Part shown: positions 57,452 through 64,000 of the stretch, in pieces
Layout of the letters: the number at the start of each line of letters is the position of its first letter
Numbering within the stretch: position 1 is the stretch's first letter
Source of the DNA: Mycobacterium colombiense
GTDB taxonomy: Bacteria; Actinomycetota; Actinomycetes; Mycobacteriales; Mycobacteriaceae
DNA length: 64,000 nucleotides
NCBI RefSeq assembly: GCF_001665835.1
Contig: NZ_LZSX01000073.1
Span: forward strand, 362,035 to 426,034
Direction of reading: 5' to 3'
Program-made: the position numbers and the translations under genes
Notes under the pieces: model-generated
What the model was told of the DNA's origin: nothing
Databases searched by the model: none
What the model saw: only the letters and a program-made list of their open reading frames with translations

Positions 57452-57502
57452 GCAGCGATCCTACTGAGTGATCACCAAAGAGGGTTGCGCCGAGCGAACG
57501 GC

Positions 57503-58624
57503 TCAGGCGTTGGTGAGACTGCGGTCCCAGCCCTCGACGGATTCCGGGCTGCGCGGAGCGGGGCCCACGTAGATGGCAGACGGCCGGACCAGCTTGCCCA
57601 GCCGCTTCTGCTCGAGGATGTGCGCGCACCAACCGGCCGTGCGGCCGCAGGTGAACATCGCCGGCATCATGTTGGCCGGTACCCGGGCGAAGTCCAGCAT
57701 CACCGCGGCCCAGAACTCGACGTTGGTCTCGATCGCCCGGTCCGGACGGCGCTCGCGCAGCTCGGCCAGGGCCGCCTGCTCCAGCGCGACGGCGACCTCG
57801 TGGCGCGGGGCGCCCAGCCGTTCCGCGGTGGCGCGCAGCACCCGGGCCCGCGGGTCCTCCGCACGGTAGACCCGGTGGCCGAAGCCCATCAGCTTGTCGC
57901 CGCTGTCCAGGATCTTCTTCACCAGGGCACGCGCGTCGCCGGTGCGCTCGACCTCTTCGATCATCGGCAGCACTCGCGCCGGCGCCCCGCCGTGCAGCGG
58001 GCCGCTCATCGCCCCGATCGCCCCGGACAACGAAGCCGCCACGTCGGCGCCGGTCGAGGCGATCACCCGGGCGGTGAACGTCGAGGCGTTCATCCCGTGC
58101 TCGGCGGCCGAGACCCAGTAGGCGTCAATCGCTTCGACGTGGCGTGGATCCGGCTCGCCCTGCCACCGCGTCATGAAACGGGCGGTGACGGTTTCGCATT
58201 CGTCGATGATCCGCTGCGGCACGGCGGGCTGGTAGATGCCGCGCGCGGACTGTGCGACGTAGGACAGCGCCATCACCGACGCCCGGGCCAGCTGGTCGCG
58301 GGCGACGGTTTCCTCGGTGTCCAGCAGCGGCTTGTACCCCCAGATCGGGGCCAGCATCGCCAGGCCCGCCTGCACGTCGACGCGGACGTCGCCGGTGTGA
58401 ATGGGCAGCGGGAACGGCTCGGCGGGCGGCAGCCCGCGCCCGAACCTGCCGTCGACCAGCAGCGCCCACACGTCACCGAAGGTGACCTGCTGGGTCACCA
58501 GGTCTTGGATGTCGACGCCGCGATAGCGCAGCGCACCGCCGTCTTTATCCGGTTCGGCAATTTCGGTGGTGAAGGCGACCACGCCTTCGAGGCCGGGGAC
58601 AAAGTCTTCGGGGACCACAGTCAT
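57503..58624 (-). CDS. citA: Citrate synthase II
   Basis: The 373-residue citrate synthase has the family core SGPLHGGAPARVLPMIEEV and [20 protein letters not shown] with the active-site histidines, and the catalytic aspartate in the FWAAVMLDFARVP region. It condenses oxaloacetate and acetyl-CoA. It is shorter than gltA2, as recalled for the second mycobacterial enzyme. It starts at ATG 58624 and is divergent from pdxH. Confidence 0.95.
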   Translation of the reverse strand: MTVVPEDFVPGLEGVVAFTTEIAEPDKDGGALRYRGVDIQDLVTQQVTFGDVWALLVDGRFGRGLPPAEPFPLPIHTGDVRVDVQAGLAMLAPIWGYKPLLDTEETVARDQLARASVMALSYVAQSARGIYQPAVPQRIIDECETVTARFMTRWQGEPDPRHVEAIDAYWVSAAEHGMNASTFTARVIASTGADVAASLSGAIGAMSGPLHGGAPARVLPMIEEVERTGDARALVKKILDSGDKLMGFGHRVYRAEDPRARVLRATAERLGAPRHEVAVALEQAALAELRERRPDRAIETNVEFWAAVMLDFARVPANMMPAMFTCGRTAGWCAHILEQKRLGKLVRPSAIYVGPAPRSPESVEGWDRSLTNA

Positions 58625-58695
58625 AGGAAAATTCTCGCACCCCCTGATCGGGCCGACGCTACCGGCCGGTAGCAAGCGCCGGTAGCGTTGACGCG

Positions 58696-59358
58696 ATGGC
58701 AGGACCAGAAGACGAGCACCTGCAAAGAATGCGTGTGGAGTACGGGTCGGTGGAAAAAGACGGCAGTCCAGATCTTGACGCGGATTGGCTGCGCGACGGC
58801 TGGGTCTCGTTGTTGCGCAAATGGATCGACGACGCCGAACGCTCGGGCGTGGCCGAGCCCAACGCGCTGGTGCTGGCCACCGTCACCGCCGACGGCAGGC
58901 CCGCGAGCCGATCGGTCTTGTGCAAGAGCGTGGACGAGACCGGGATCACTTTTTTCACCAACTATGACTCTGCCAAGGGCGACGATCTCGCGGCGACGGC
59001 CTACGCCTCGGCGACGTTTCCCTGGTACCAGCTCGGCCGTCAGGTCCACATCCGCGGGCCGGTGAGCAAGGTCAGCGCACAGGCCACCGAGGACTATTGG
59101 TCCAAGCGGCCGCGCGGCTCCCAGTTGGGTGCCTGGGCGTCGCACCAATCGCAACCGATCGCCTCACGGGCGGCCTTGCTCGAGCAGCTGGGCGAGGTGA
59201 CCGCCCGCTTCGCCGACCGCGAGCAGGTTCCGGTTCCCCCGGGCTGGGGTGGCTATCTCATTGCCCCGGAGCTGGTCGAGTTCTGGCAGGGCCGGGAAAA
59301 TCGATTGCACAACCGCATCCGCATAACCGGAGATCGGGTGGAGCGCCTGCAGCCTTAA
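58696..59358 (+). CDS. pdxH: Pyridoxine 5'-phosphate oxidase
   Basis: The 220-residue FMN enzyme has [38 protein letters not shown] and the C-terminal signature [15 protein letters not shown], with [20 protein letters not shown] between. It makes pyridoxal phosphate. In M. tuberculosis pdxH is elsewhere; here it lies between citA and gltA2. It is 71 bases from the citA start, in the opposite direction. Confidence 0.95.
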   Translation: MAGPEDEHLQRMRVEYGSVEKDGSPDLDADWLRDGWVSLLRKWIDDAERSGVAEPNALVLATVTADGRPASRSVLCKSVDETGITFFTNYDSAKGDDLAATAYASATFPWYQLGRQVHIRGPVSKVSAQATEDYWSKRPRGSQLGAWASHQSQPIASRAALLEQLGEVTARFADREQVPVPPGWGGYLIAPELVEFWQGRENRLHNRIRITGDRVERLQP

Positions 59359-59516
59359 CCCGCAGATGATGCACGTCGCGCGGCGGCTTGACGGGATCGA
59401 TTGTTGGCGTGACCAGCGGACTCGACCCCGGGCAGGCGCCTCATCCTCATAACGACTACCTTTTGCAGTAAGCACCAAGTCAGCAGCCATATCAGCCAGA
59501 GCGCAAAGGGGTTCTC

Positions 59517-60812
59517 GTGGCAGACACCGACGACACCGCCACTTTGAAGTACCCGGGCGGCGAGACCGACCTGGAGATCGTCAACGCCACCGAGGGCGCT
59601 GACGGCATTGCGCTGGGCTCGCTGTTGTCCAAGACCGGCTACACCACGTTCGACAACGGCTTCGTCAACACCGCCGCGTGCAAGAGCTCCATCACCTACA
59701 TCGACGGCGACGCGGGCATCCTGCGCTACCGCGGCATCCCGATCGAGCAGCTCGCCGAGAAGTCGACCTTCATCGAGGTGAGCTACCTCTTGATCTACGG
59801 CGAACTGCCGAGCAAGGAGCAGCTGGCCGATTTCACCAAGCGGATCCAGCTGCACACCATGCTGCACGAGGACCTCAAGCGTTTCTTCGACGGCTTCCCG
59901 CGCAACGCCCACCCGATGCCGGTGTTGTCCAGCGCCGTCAACGCGCTGTCCGCCTACTACCCCGACTCGCTCGACCCGATGGACACCGAGGACGTCGAGT
60001 TGTCCACGATCCGGTTGCTGGCCAAGCTGCCGACCATCGCGGCGTACGCCTACAAGAAGTCGGTCGGCCAGCCTTTCCTCTACCCGGACAACTCACTGTC
60101 GCTGGTGGAGAACTTCCTGCGCATGACGTTCGGGCTGCCCGCGGAGCCCTACCAGGCGGACCCCGAAATCGTTCGGGCGCTGGATATGCTGCTCATCTTG
60201 CACGCCGACCACGAACAGAACTGTTCGACGTCGACGGTCCGGCTGGTCGGGTCGTCGCAGGCCAACCTGTTCACCTCCATCTCCGGAGGCATCAACGCGT
60301 TGTGGGGCCCTCTGCACGGCGGGGCCAACCAGGCAGTGCTCGAGATGCTCGAGAAGATCCGCCAAAGCGACGACGACGTCAGCGAATTCGTGCGCAAGGT
60401 CAAGAACCGCGAAGAAGGCGTGAAGTTGATGGGCTTCGGTCACCGCGTGTACAAGAACTACGACCCGCGCGCCCGCATCGTCAAGGAGCAGGCCGACAAG
60501 ATCCTGGCCAAGCTCGGCGGCGATGACGACCTGCTGGACATCGCCAAGCAGCTCGAAGAGGCCGCGCTCACCGATGACTACTTCATCGAGCGCAAGCTGT
60601 ACCCCAACGTCGACTTCTACACCGGTCTGATCTACCGGGCGCTGGGCTTCCCGACCCGGATGTTCACCGTCCTGTTCGCGCTGGGGCGGCTGCCCGGCTG
60701 GATCGCGCACTGGCGTGAGATGCACGACGAGGGCGACAGCAAGATCGGCCGCCCGCGCCAGATCTACACCGGCTACACCGAGCGCGATTACGTCACCATC
60801 GACGCGCGGTAA
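59517..60812 (+). CDS. gltA2: Citrate synthase I
   Basis: The 431-residue type II citrate synthase has the core [42 protein letters not shown] and [17 protein letters not shown] with catalytic histidines, and the aspartate in [16 protein letters not shown]. It is the main citrate synthase of the TCA cycle. GTG at 59517 is the start ([15 protein letters not shown]). Confidence 0.97.
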   Translation: MADTDDTATLKYPGGETDLEIVNATEGADGIALGSLLSKTGYTTFDNGFVNTAACKSSITYIDGDAGILRYRGIPIEQLAEKSTFIEVSYLLIYGELPSKEQLADFTKRIQLHTMLHEDLKRFFDGFPRNAHPMPVLSSAVNALSAYYPDSLDPMDTEDVELSTIRLLAKLPTIAAYAYKKSVGQPFLYPDNSLSLVENFLRMTFGLPAEPYQADPEIVRALDMLLILHADHEQNCSTSTVRLVGSSQANLFTSISGGINALWGPLHGGANQAVLEMLEKIRQSDDDVSEFVRKVKNREEGVKLMGFGHRVYKNYDPRARIVKEQADKILAKLGGDDDLLDIAKQLEEAALTDDYFIERKLYPNVDFYTGLIYRALGFPTRMFTVLFALGRLPGWIAHWREMHDEGDSKIGRPRQIYTGYTERDYVTIDAR

Positions 60813-60843
60813 CTGTCCCAAGCGCCGGTAACGCGCTGCTGGA

Positions 60844-61647
60844 TCAGTCGGCTTGCTCGCGGTTCTGGCTGAACGCTTGTTGGGCGGCGCGGAACGAGGG
60901 CGATCTCAGGCAGCGAGCCTGGGCTTGGACGGCGAGTCGTAAGCTCGCGGCGGGCTGCAGAAGCCAGCTGGCCTCGATGGCCCGGCGCGCGCCTTCGACG
61001 GCCTCTGGTGGCTGGGCGGCAAGGCGTTTGGCGAATGTCTGGACCGCGGGTTCCAGGAAGTTTTCGGCGACAACGCGATTCGCGAGTCCGATGTTCAGGG
61101 CATCAGTGGAGTCGATGATTTCACCGAGCAGCACCATCTGCCGCGCGCGGGCTTCCCCGATGAGTCTCGGAAGTCGGAAGGTGGCGCCCATGTCCGGTAG
61201 CAAGCCATAGCGCGTTTCCGGGAGGCCGACGCGCGCACCGTCGGTGAAAATGCGGAAGTCGCAAGCGAGCGCCAGCTGTAGTCCCGCGCCGTAGGCGTAG
61301 CCTCGAACCGCCGCGACGCTGGGGCAGCGCAGCTTGGGAATGAATTCGAAGCTGCCGGCCAGCCGCAGACCTCGCTCGATCGTCTGCTCGTCGGGCGGTT
61401 GGCTGGCGAACTGCGGGAGGATGGTTGACATGGCCTCGGGCAGGTCAAGTCCTGCGCAAAAAGACGGCCCGGCACCGGTGACCACAAGGCAGCGTAATGT
61501 GTTGTCCGCCAACAGATACCCGCTCAGATCGTGCAATTCGTCTCGCATTCGCTGGTTTTGCGCATTCAGCTTGGACGGACGGTTCAAGGTCAACGTGCCC
61601 GCGTCGGCAGCCCGCTGGTAGACGATGGTCTCAAAGCCCTTATTCAT
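60844..61647 (-). CDS. Enoyl-CoA hydratase/isomerase family protein
   Basis: The 267-residue crotonase has [13 protein letters not shown], the oxyanion-hole segment [14 protein letters not shown], and [40 protein letters not shown] with the catalytic glutamate region. It is the second gene of an operon behind the ECF sigma factor gene, overlapping it by eight bases, so it should be expressed with the sigma factor. Confidence 0.92.
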   Translation of the reverse strand: MNKGFETIVYQRAADAGTLTLNRPSKLNAQNQRMRDELHDLSGYLLADNTLRCLVVTGAGPSFCAGLDLPEAMSTILPQFASQPPDEQTIERGLRLAGSFEFIPKLRCPSVAAVRGYAYGAGLQLALACDFRIFTDGARVGLPETRYGLLPDMGATFRLPRLIGEARARQMVLLGEIIDSTDALNIGLANRVVAENFLEPAVQTFAKRLAAQPPEAVEGARRAIEASWLLQPAASLRLAVQAQARCLRSPSFRAAQQAFSQNREQAD

Positions 61648-62626
61648 GCGCGCGGTGGTTTTCAGTCGGGGCCCGATGGGTCACTGGATCCCGGCATGCC
61701 AGGGGCGACAGGGCGAATCCAAGGTGTTTGAGTTTGTGCGGATTGATGACCGAGCGGATGGTGCAAATGCTTCCGCCGTAGATGTCGAGGCTCAGCACGT
61801 TGATCAGGGCGCCATCGGGGTCGAAGGCCAGCACTCCGGGCTGTCCGTTGATCTGCGCGTGTTGCAGTCGCACGCCAAGACTGCGGTAGGCACCCATGAT
61901 TGCGGCCAGGACCCGGTGAACGCGGTATCGCCCGAAAATCGGTCGCGGCAGTCCGCGGCCGACACCGCCCCCGTCGCCGTAGAAGGACACGTCGTCGGCC
62001 AGCCATTGCACCAGATCATCCAGATCGCCATTCTCGGCCGCGGCGAAAAAGCGATCGGCGAGTTGATCGCGACGCGTGGCGTCGGCGTCAAAGCGGCGCC
62101 GCCCGGCCGCGATGTGCCGACGTGCCCTGTTGAGTAATTGGCGGCAATTGTCCGGTGTCTTATCGACGATGTGGGCGATGTCGCCGTAGTCGTAGGCGAA
62201 AACCTCGCGCAGCAAGAAAACCGCTCGCTCCACGGGTGAGAGCGTCTCCAGTAGCAGAAGAAACGCCATCGACAGAGAGTCGGACATCACGGCCAGATCC
62301 GCGGTGTCGGGAACGGCCGGGGTAATCAGGGGCTCGGGAAGCCAGGGGCCCATGTACTTTTCGCGTTGCACCCGGGCAGAGCGCAGATGGTCGATGGCAA
62401 GGCGGGTTGCGATAGTGGTCAGCATCGACCGCGGCGATTCGACGCGATGGCCCTGCTGCAAGTAGTCGAGGTAGCGCAAGTATGTTCCCTGCACGATGTC
62501 CTCGGCGTCGGTGACACTGCCCAGCATGCGGTAGGCGATGGCGAACAGCAGCGGCCGCAGAGCGGTCGGGTCCCCATGCTGTTCAGGACCATCGCCAGGC
62601 GGCGGGTCGGTGGGTGGAGTCGTCAT
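61640..62626 (-). CDS. ECF41-type RNA polymerase sigma factor
   Basis: The 328-residue factor has sigma-2 (LLFAIAYRMLGSVTDAEDIVQGTYLRYLDY) and sigma-4 (LLLLETLSPVERAVFLLREVFAYDYGDIAHIVDKTPDNCRQLLNRAR) regions. A C-terminal SnoaL-like domain carries the ECF41 marks YMGPWLPEPL (91–100), DGGG (218–221) and NPHKL (295–299). In ECF41 factors the tail controls activity in place of an anti-sigma factor. It overlaps the enoyl-CoA hydratase gene and is divergent from a DoxX-like gene; both carry ECF41-type promoters. Confidence 0.93.
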   Translation of the reverse strand: MTTPPTDPPPGDGPEQHGDPTALRPLLFAIAYRMLGSVTDAEDIVQGTYLRYLDYLQQGHRVESPRSMLTTIATRLAIDHLRSARVQREKYMGPWLPEPLITPAVPDTADLAVMSDSLSMAFLLLLETLSPVERAVFLLREVFAYDYGDIAHIVDKTPDNCRQLLNRARRHIAAGRRRFDADATRRDQLADRFFAAAENGDLDDLVQWLADDVSFYGDGGGVGRGLPRPIFGRYRVHRVLAAIMGAYRSLGVRLQHAQINGQPGVLAFDPDGALINVLSLDIYGGSICTIRSVINPHKLKHLGFALSPLACRDPVTHRAPTENHRAHE

Positions 62627-62634
62627 GTTCTGTA

Positions 62635-62661
62635 GACGATCGAGTCGTCACAGGTGTGACA
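62635..62661 (-). promoter_or_regulatory. ECF41-type promoter of the sigma factor operon
   Basis: On the minus strand TGTCACA (62661–62655) is followed after exactly 16 bases by CGTC (62638–62635), the published ECF41 -35/-10 pattern. The -10 lies nine bases from the ATG at 62626, so the transcript is nearly leaderless. It indicates autoregulation of the sigma gene. Confidence 0.85.
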
Positions 62662-62687
62662 GGTAGCGCGGCCAGATGACGGATCGA

Positions 62688-62714
62688 TGTCACAGGCGGC
62701 GGCCGTCGTTCGTC
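62688..62714 (+). promoter_or_regulatory. ECF41-type promoter of the DoxX-like gene
   Basis: TGTCACA (62688–62694), then 16 bases, then CGTC (62711–62714) match the ECF41 consensus on the plus strand. The promoter is about 33 bases before the DoxX-like ATG, leaving room for the AAAGGAAG ribosome binding site. Confidence 0.88.
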
Positions 62715-62747
62715 TTAGGGTCGTCCGCTCAAACGGAAAGGAAGACA

Positions 62748-63119
62748 ATGAACGCCGCGCTATGGGTAGCACAAATCATCCTGGCCGGGATATTCGCCCT
62801 GTCCGGAACGGCCAAGCTCACGCTGAGCCGGGAACGACTGCTGGCTACAGGTCAAACCGGCGTCGCCATGTTCCCCATGCCGGTCGTCCGTTTCACCGCC
62901 GCATCGGAAATACTGGCCGCGGTAGGACTCATCGCGCCCGGGCTGACGGGAATTGCGCTGATCTTGACGCCGCTGGCGGCGACGGGCCTGTGCGTGGTCA
63001 TGGTCGGGGCGGCGTGGGCGCATACTCGGCTGCACGAACGGCGCGCGGTCGCGGTCAACATCGTGTTACTCGGGTTAGCGGCATTTGTGGTGCTCTGCCG
63101 AGTTGCGATGCTGCACTGA
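62748..63119 (+). CDS. DoxX-like membrane protein
   Basis: The 123-residue protein has four membrane segments and the DoxX-like pattern (ILAGIFALSGTAKLTLSRERL, FTAASEILAAVGLIAPGLTG). The ATG follows AAAGGAAG. DoxX-like proteins are found with oxidoreductases and in redox stress; the biochemical role is open. An ECF41-type promoter lies in front of it, and such promoters often drive the one target gene of an ECF41 factor. Confidence 0.88.
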   Translation: MNAALWVAQIILAGIFALSGTAKLTLSRERLLATGQTGVAMFPMPVVRFTAASEILAAVGLIAPGLTGIALILTPLAATGLCVVMVGAAWAHTRLHERRAVAVNIVLLGLAAFVVLCRVAMLH

Positions 63120-63129
63120 TCGGTCGCGA

Positions 63130-64000
63130 TCACCGGGGGCGATCAAGCGAGGCCAGCACAGCCATCGCGGCATTGTGCCCGCCGATACCCGACACCGCCC
63201 CACCGCGGCGAGTGCCCGAGCCGCACAGCATGATTCGTTCGTGCGCGGTGGCCACGCCCCATTGCCGCGCCGGGGTGTCCAGCGGCTCGTCGTCCTCGGC
63301 GAACGGCCACGACAGCCCGCCGTGGAAGATGTTGCCGCCGCTCATGCGCAGGGTGCGCTCCAGATCCAGCGTGGTCGTGGTCTCGAGGCACGGCCGGCGT
63401 TGGGCGTCGGTCAGCAGTAGGTCTTGAATGGGTTCGGCCAGAACGGAATTCATCGACGCCAGCACGTCATCGGTCAGCCGATCGCGCAGCGCGTCGGGGT
63501 CGGTGCCGCCGAATAGCGAGTGCGGCGTATGTAAACCGAACACCGTCATCGTCTGCGCGCCCGAGTCGCGCAGCTCGCCCGACAGGATGCTGGGGTCGGT
63601 CAGCGAGTGGCAATAGGCCTCGCACGGCAGAGGATTCGGGGGTTGGCCGGTGGCGGCCTGCGAATACGCCGTGTCCAGTTGGCTCCAGGTCTCGTTGACG
63701 TGAAACGTCCCGGCGAATGCCTGTTCGGGCGTGACGGCGTGGTCGCGCAGTTGGGGCAGCCGCGCCAGCACCATGTTCACCTTGACCTGCGCGCCGGCGG
63801 CGGCCGGCTCCGGTTCTTCGCCGAGCAGCCCGGCCAGGACGGTCGGTGTGACGCCGGCCAGGACGAACCGGGCCCGAATCAGGTGATCTTCACCGCCGCT
63901 GCGATAACGCACTTCGCCGGTGGGATTGACGGCGTAAACCTCAGCGCCGGTGGTGATTTCGGCGCCGTTACGCGTGGCGGCCGCGGCCAGGGCCGTGGTC
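63130..64000 (-). CDS. CrtI-like FAD oxidoreductase, partial (Rv0897c homologue)
   Basis: The gene runs off the right edge; 290 codons of its 3' part are present. The C-terminal signature of the phytoene-desaturase-like group is intact (IMLCGSGTRRGGAVSGIGGHNAAMAVLAS), with the substrate domain SLTDPSILSGELRDSGAQTMTVFGLHTPHSLFG. The N-terminal FAD motif lies outside the window. The family oxidises carotenoids or other isoprenoids; substrate unknown. It converges on the DoxX-like gene with a 10-base gap. Confidence 0.9.
   Translation of the reverse strand, partial: TTALAAAATRNGAEITTGAEVYAVNPTGEVRYRSGGEDHLIRARFVLAGVTPTVLAGLLGEEPEPAAAGAQVKVNMVLARLPQLRDHAVTPEQAFAGTFHVNETWSQLDTAYSQAATGQPPNPLPCEAYCHSLTDPSILSGELRDSGAQTMTVFGLHTPHSLFGGTDPDALRDRLTDDVLASMNSVLAEPIQDLLLTDAQRRPCLETTTTLDLERTLRMSGGNIFHGGLSWPFAEDDEPLDTPARQWGVATAHERIMLCGSGTRRGGAVSGIGGHNAAMAVLASLDRPR

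Noticed and set aside
58624..59516. pdxH as a horizontally gained gene because it is elsewhere in M. tuberculosis
   Set aside because: Its base composition and fit between citA and gltA2 look ordinary; a rearrangement in M. tuberculosis explains the difference as well.

Overview
The window is high-GC DNA of a Mycobacterium that is not M. tuberculosis. This rests on gene order as much as on single genes. Recalled M. tuberculosis order runs almost gene for gene along the window: pdc–Rv0854–far–Rv0856–Rv0857–dapC–fadA–fadB (13.4–22.5 kb), then ercc3–Rv0862c–Rv0863–moaC2–mog–moaE2–rpfA–moaD2–moaA2–Rv0870c–cspB–fadE10 (31.3–42.9 kb), then Rv0875c–Rv0876c–Rv0877–Rv0879c–Rv0880–Rv0881–Rv0882–sepH–serC–Rv0885–fprB–Rv0887c–citA–gltA2–Rv0897c (43.9–64 kb). 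The PE_PGRS and PPE genes that interrupt this order in M. tuberculosis are absent, and several blocks are extra. This fits a nontuberculous species; the exact species cannot be told from the sequence alone.

Left accessory region (0.1–13.4 kb). It holds two small secreted proteins, a pair of Mce-associated membrane proteins, and a TetR-controlled four-gene operon with orphan haem-copper-oxidase subunit III/IV-like proteins. A P450 and a divergent TetR share a double-palindrome intergenic region. An enoyl-CoA hydratase/MmpS-like pair and an LpqH-type lipoprotein follow. A coupled amidohydrolase–acyl-CoA ligase–small protein operon and a Bfd-type ferredoxin close the region.

Conserved block 1 (13.4–22.6 kb). 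It carries a keto-acid decarboxylase, three START/SRPBCC-like proteins around the CoA-transferase/racemase gene far, dapC, and the fadA–fadB beta-oxidation pair, which ends in a strong hairpin terminator.

Accessory insert (22.6–31.25 kb), between fadB and ercc3. It is rich in oxidoreductases: two FAD monooxygenases, two LLM-family enzymes (one frameshifted), an ABM monooxygenase, a DUF35–thiolase-fold pair, a TetR and a STAS-like protein. It looks like a lipid or xenobiotic catabolic cassette.

Conserved block 2 (31.3–42.9 kb). It carries DNA repair (XPB helicase and partner), molybdopterin synthesis, and rpfA, whose leader shows a CRP-like site and a c-di-AMP (ydaO-type) riboswitch. A cold-shock protein and the acyl-CoA dehydrogenase FadE10 follow. 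A glutathionyl-hydroquinone-reductase-like gene is inserted after fadE10.

Conserved block 3 (43.9–64 kb). It covers transport, cell division (sepH), serine synthesis (serC), redox (fprB) and two citrate synthases with pdxH between them. A Ser/Thr kinase whose extracytoplasmic domain resembles a Mce-associated protein sits where recalled M. tuberculosis order has another gene. The right end has an ECF41-type sigma factor divergent from a DoxX-like gene, with matching ECF41-type promoters facing both ways, and a partial CrtI-like oxidoreductase. A 45-bp dispersed repeat occurs at several intergenic sites, and part of it appears inside far.
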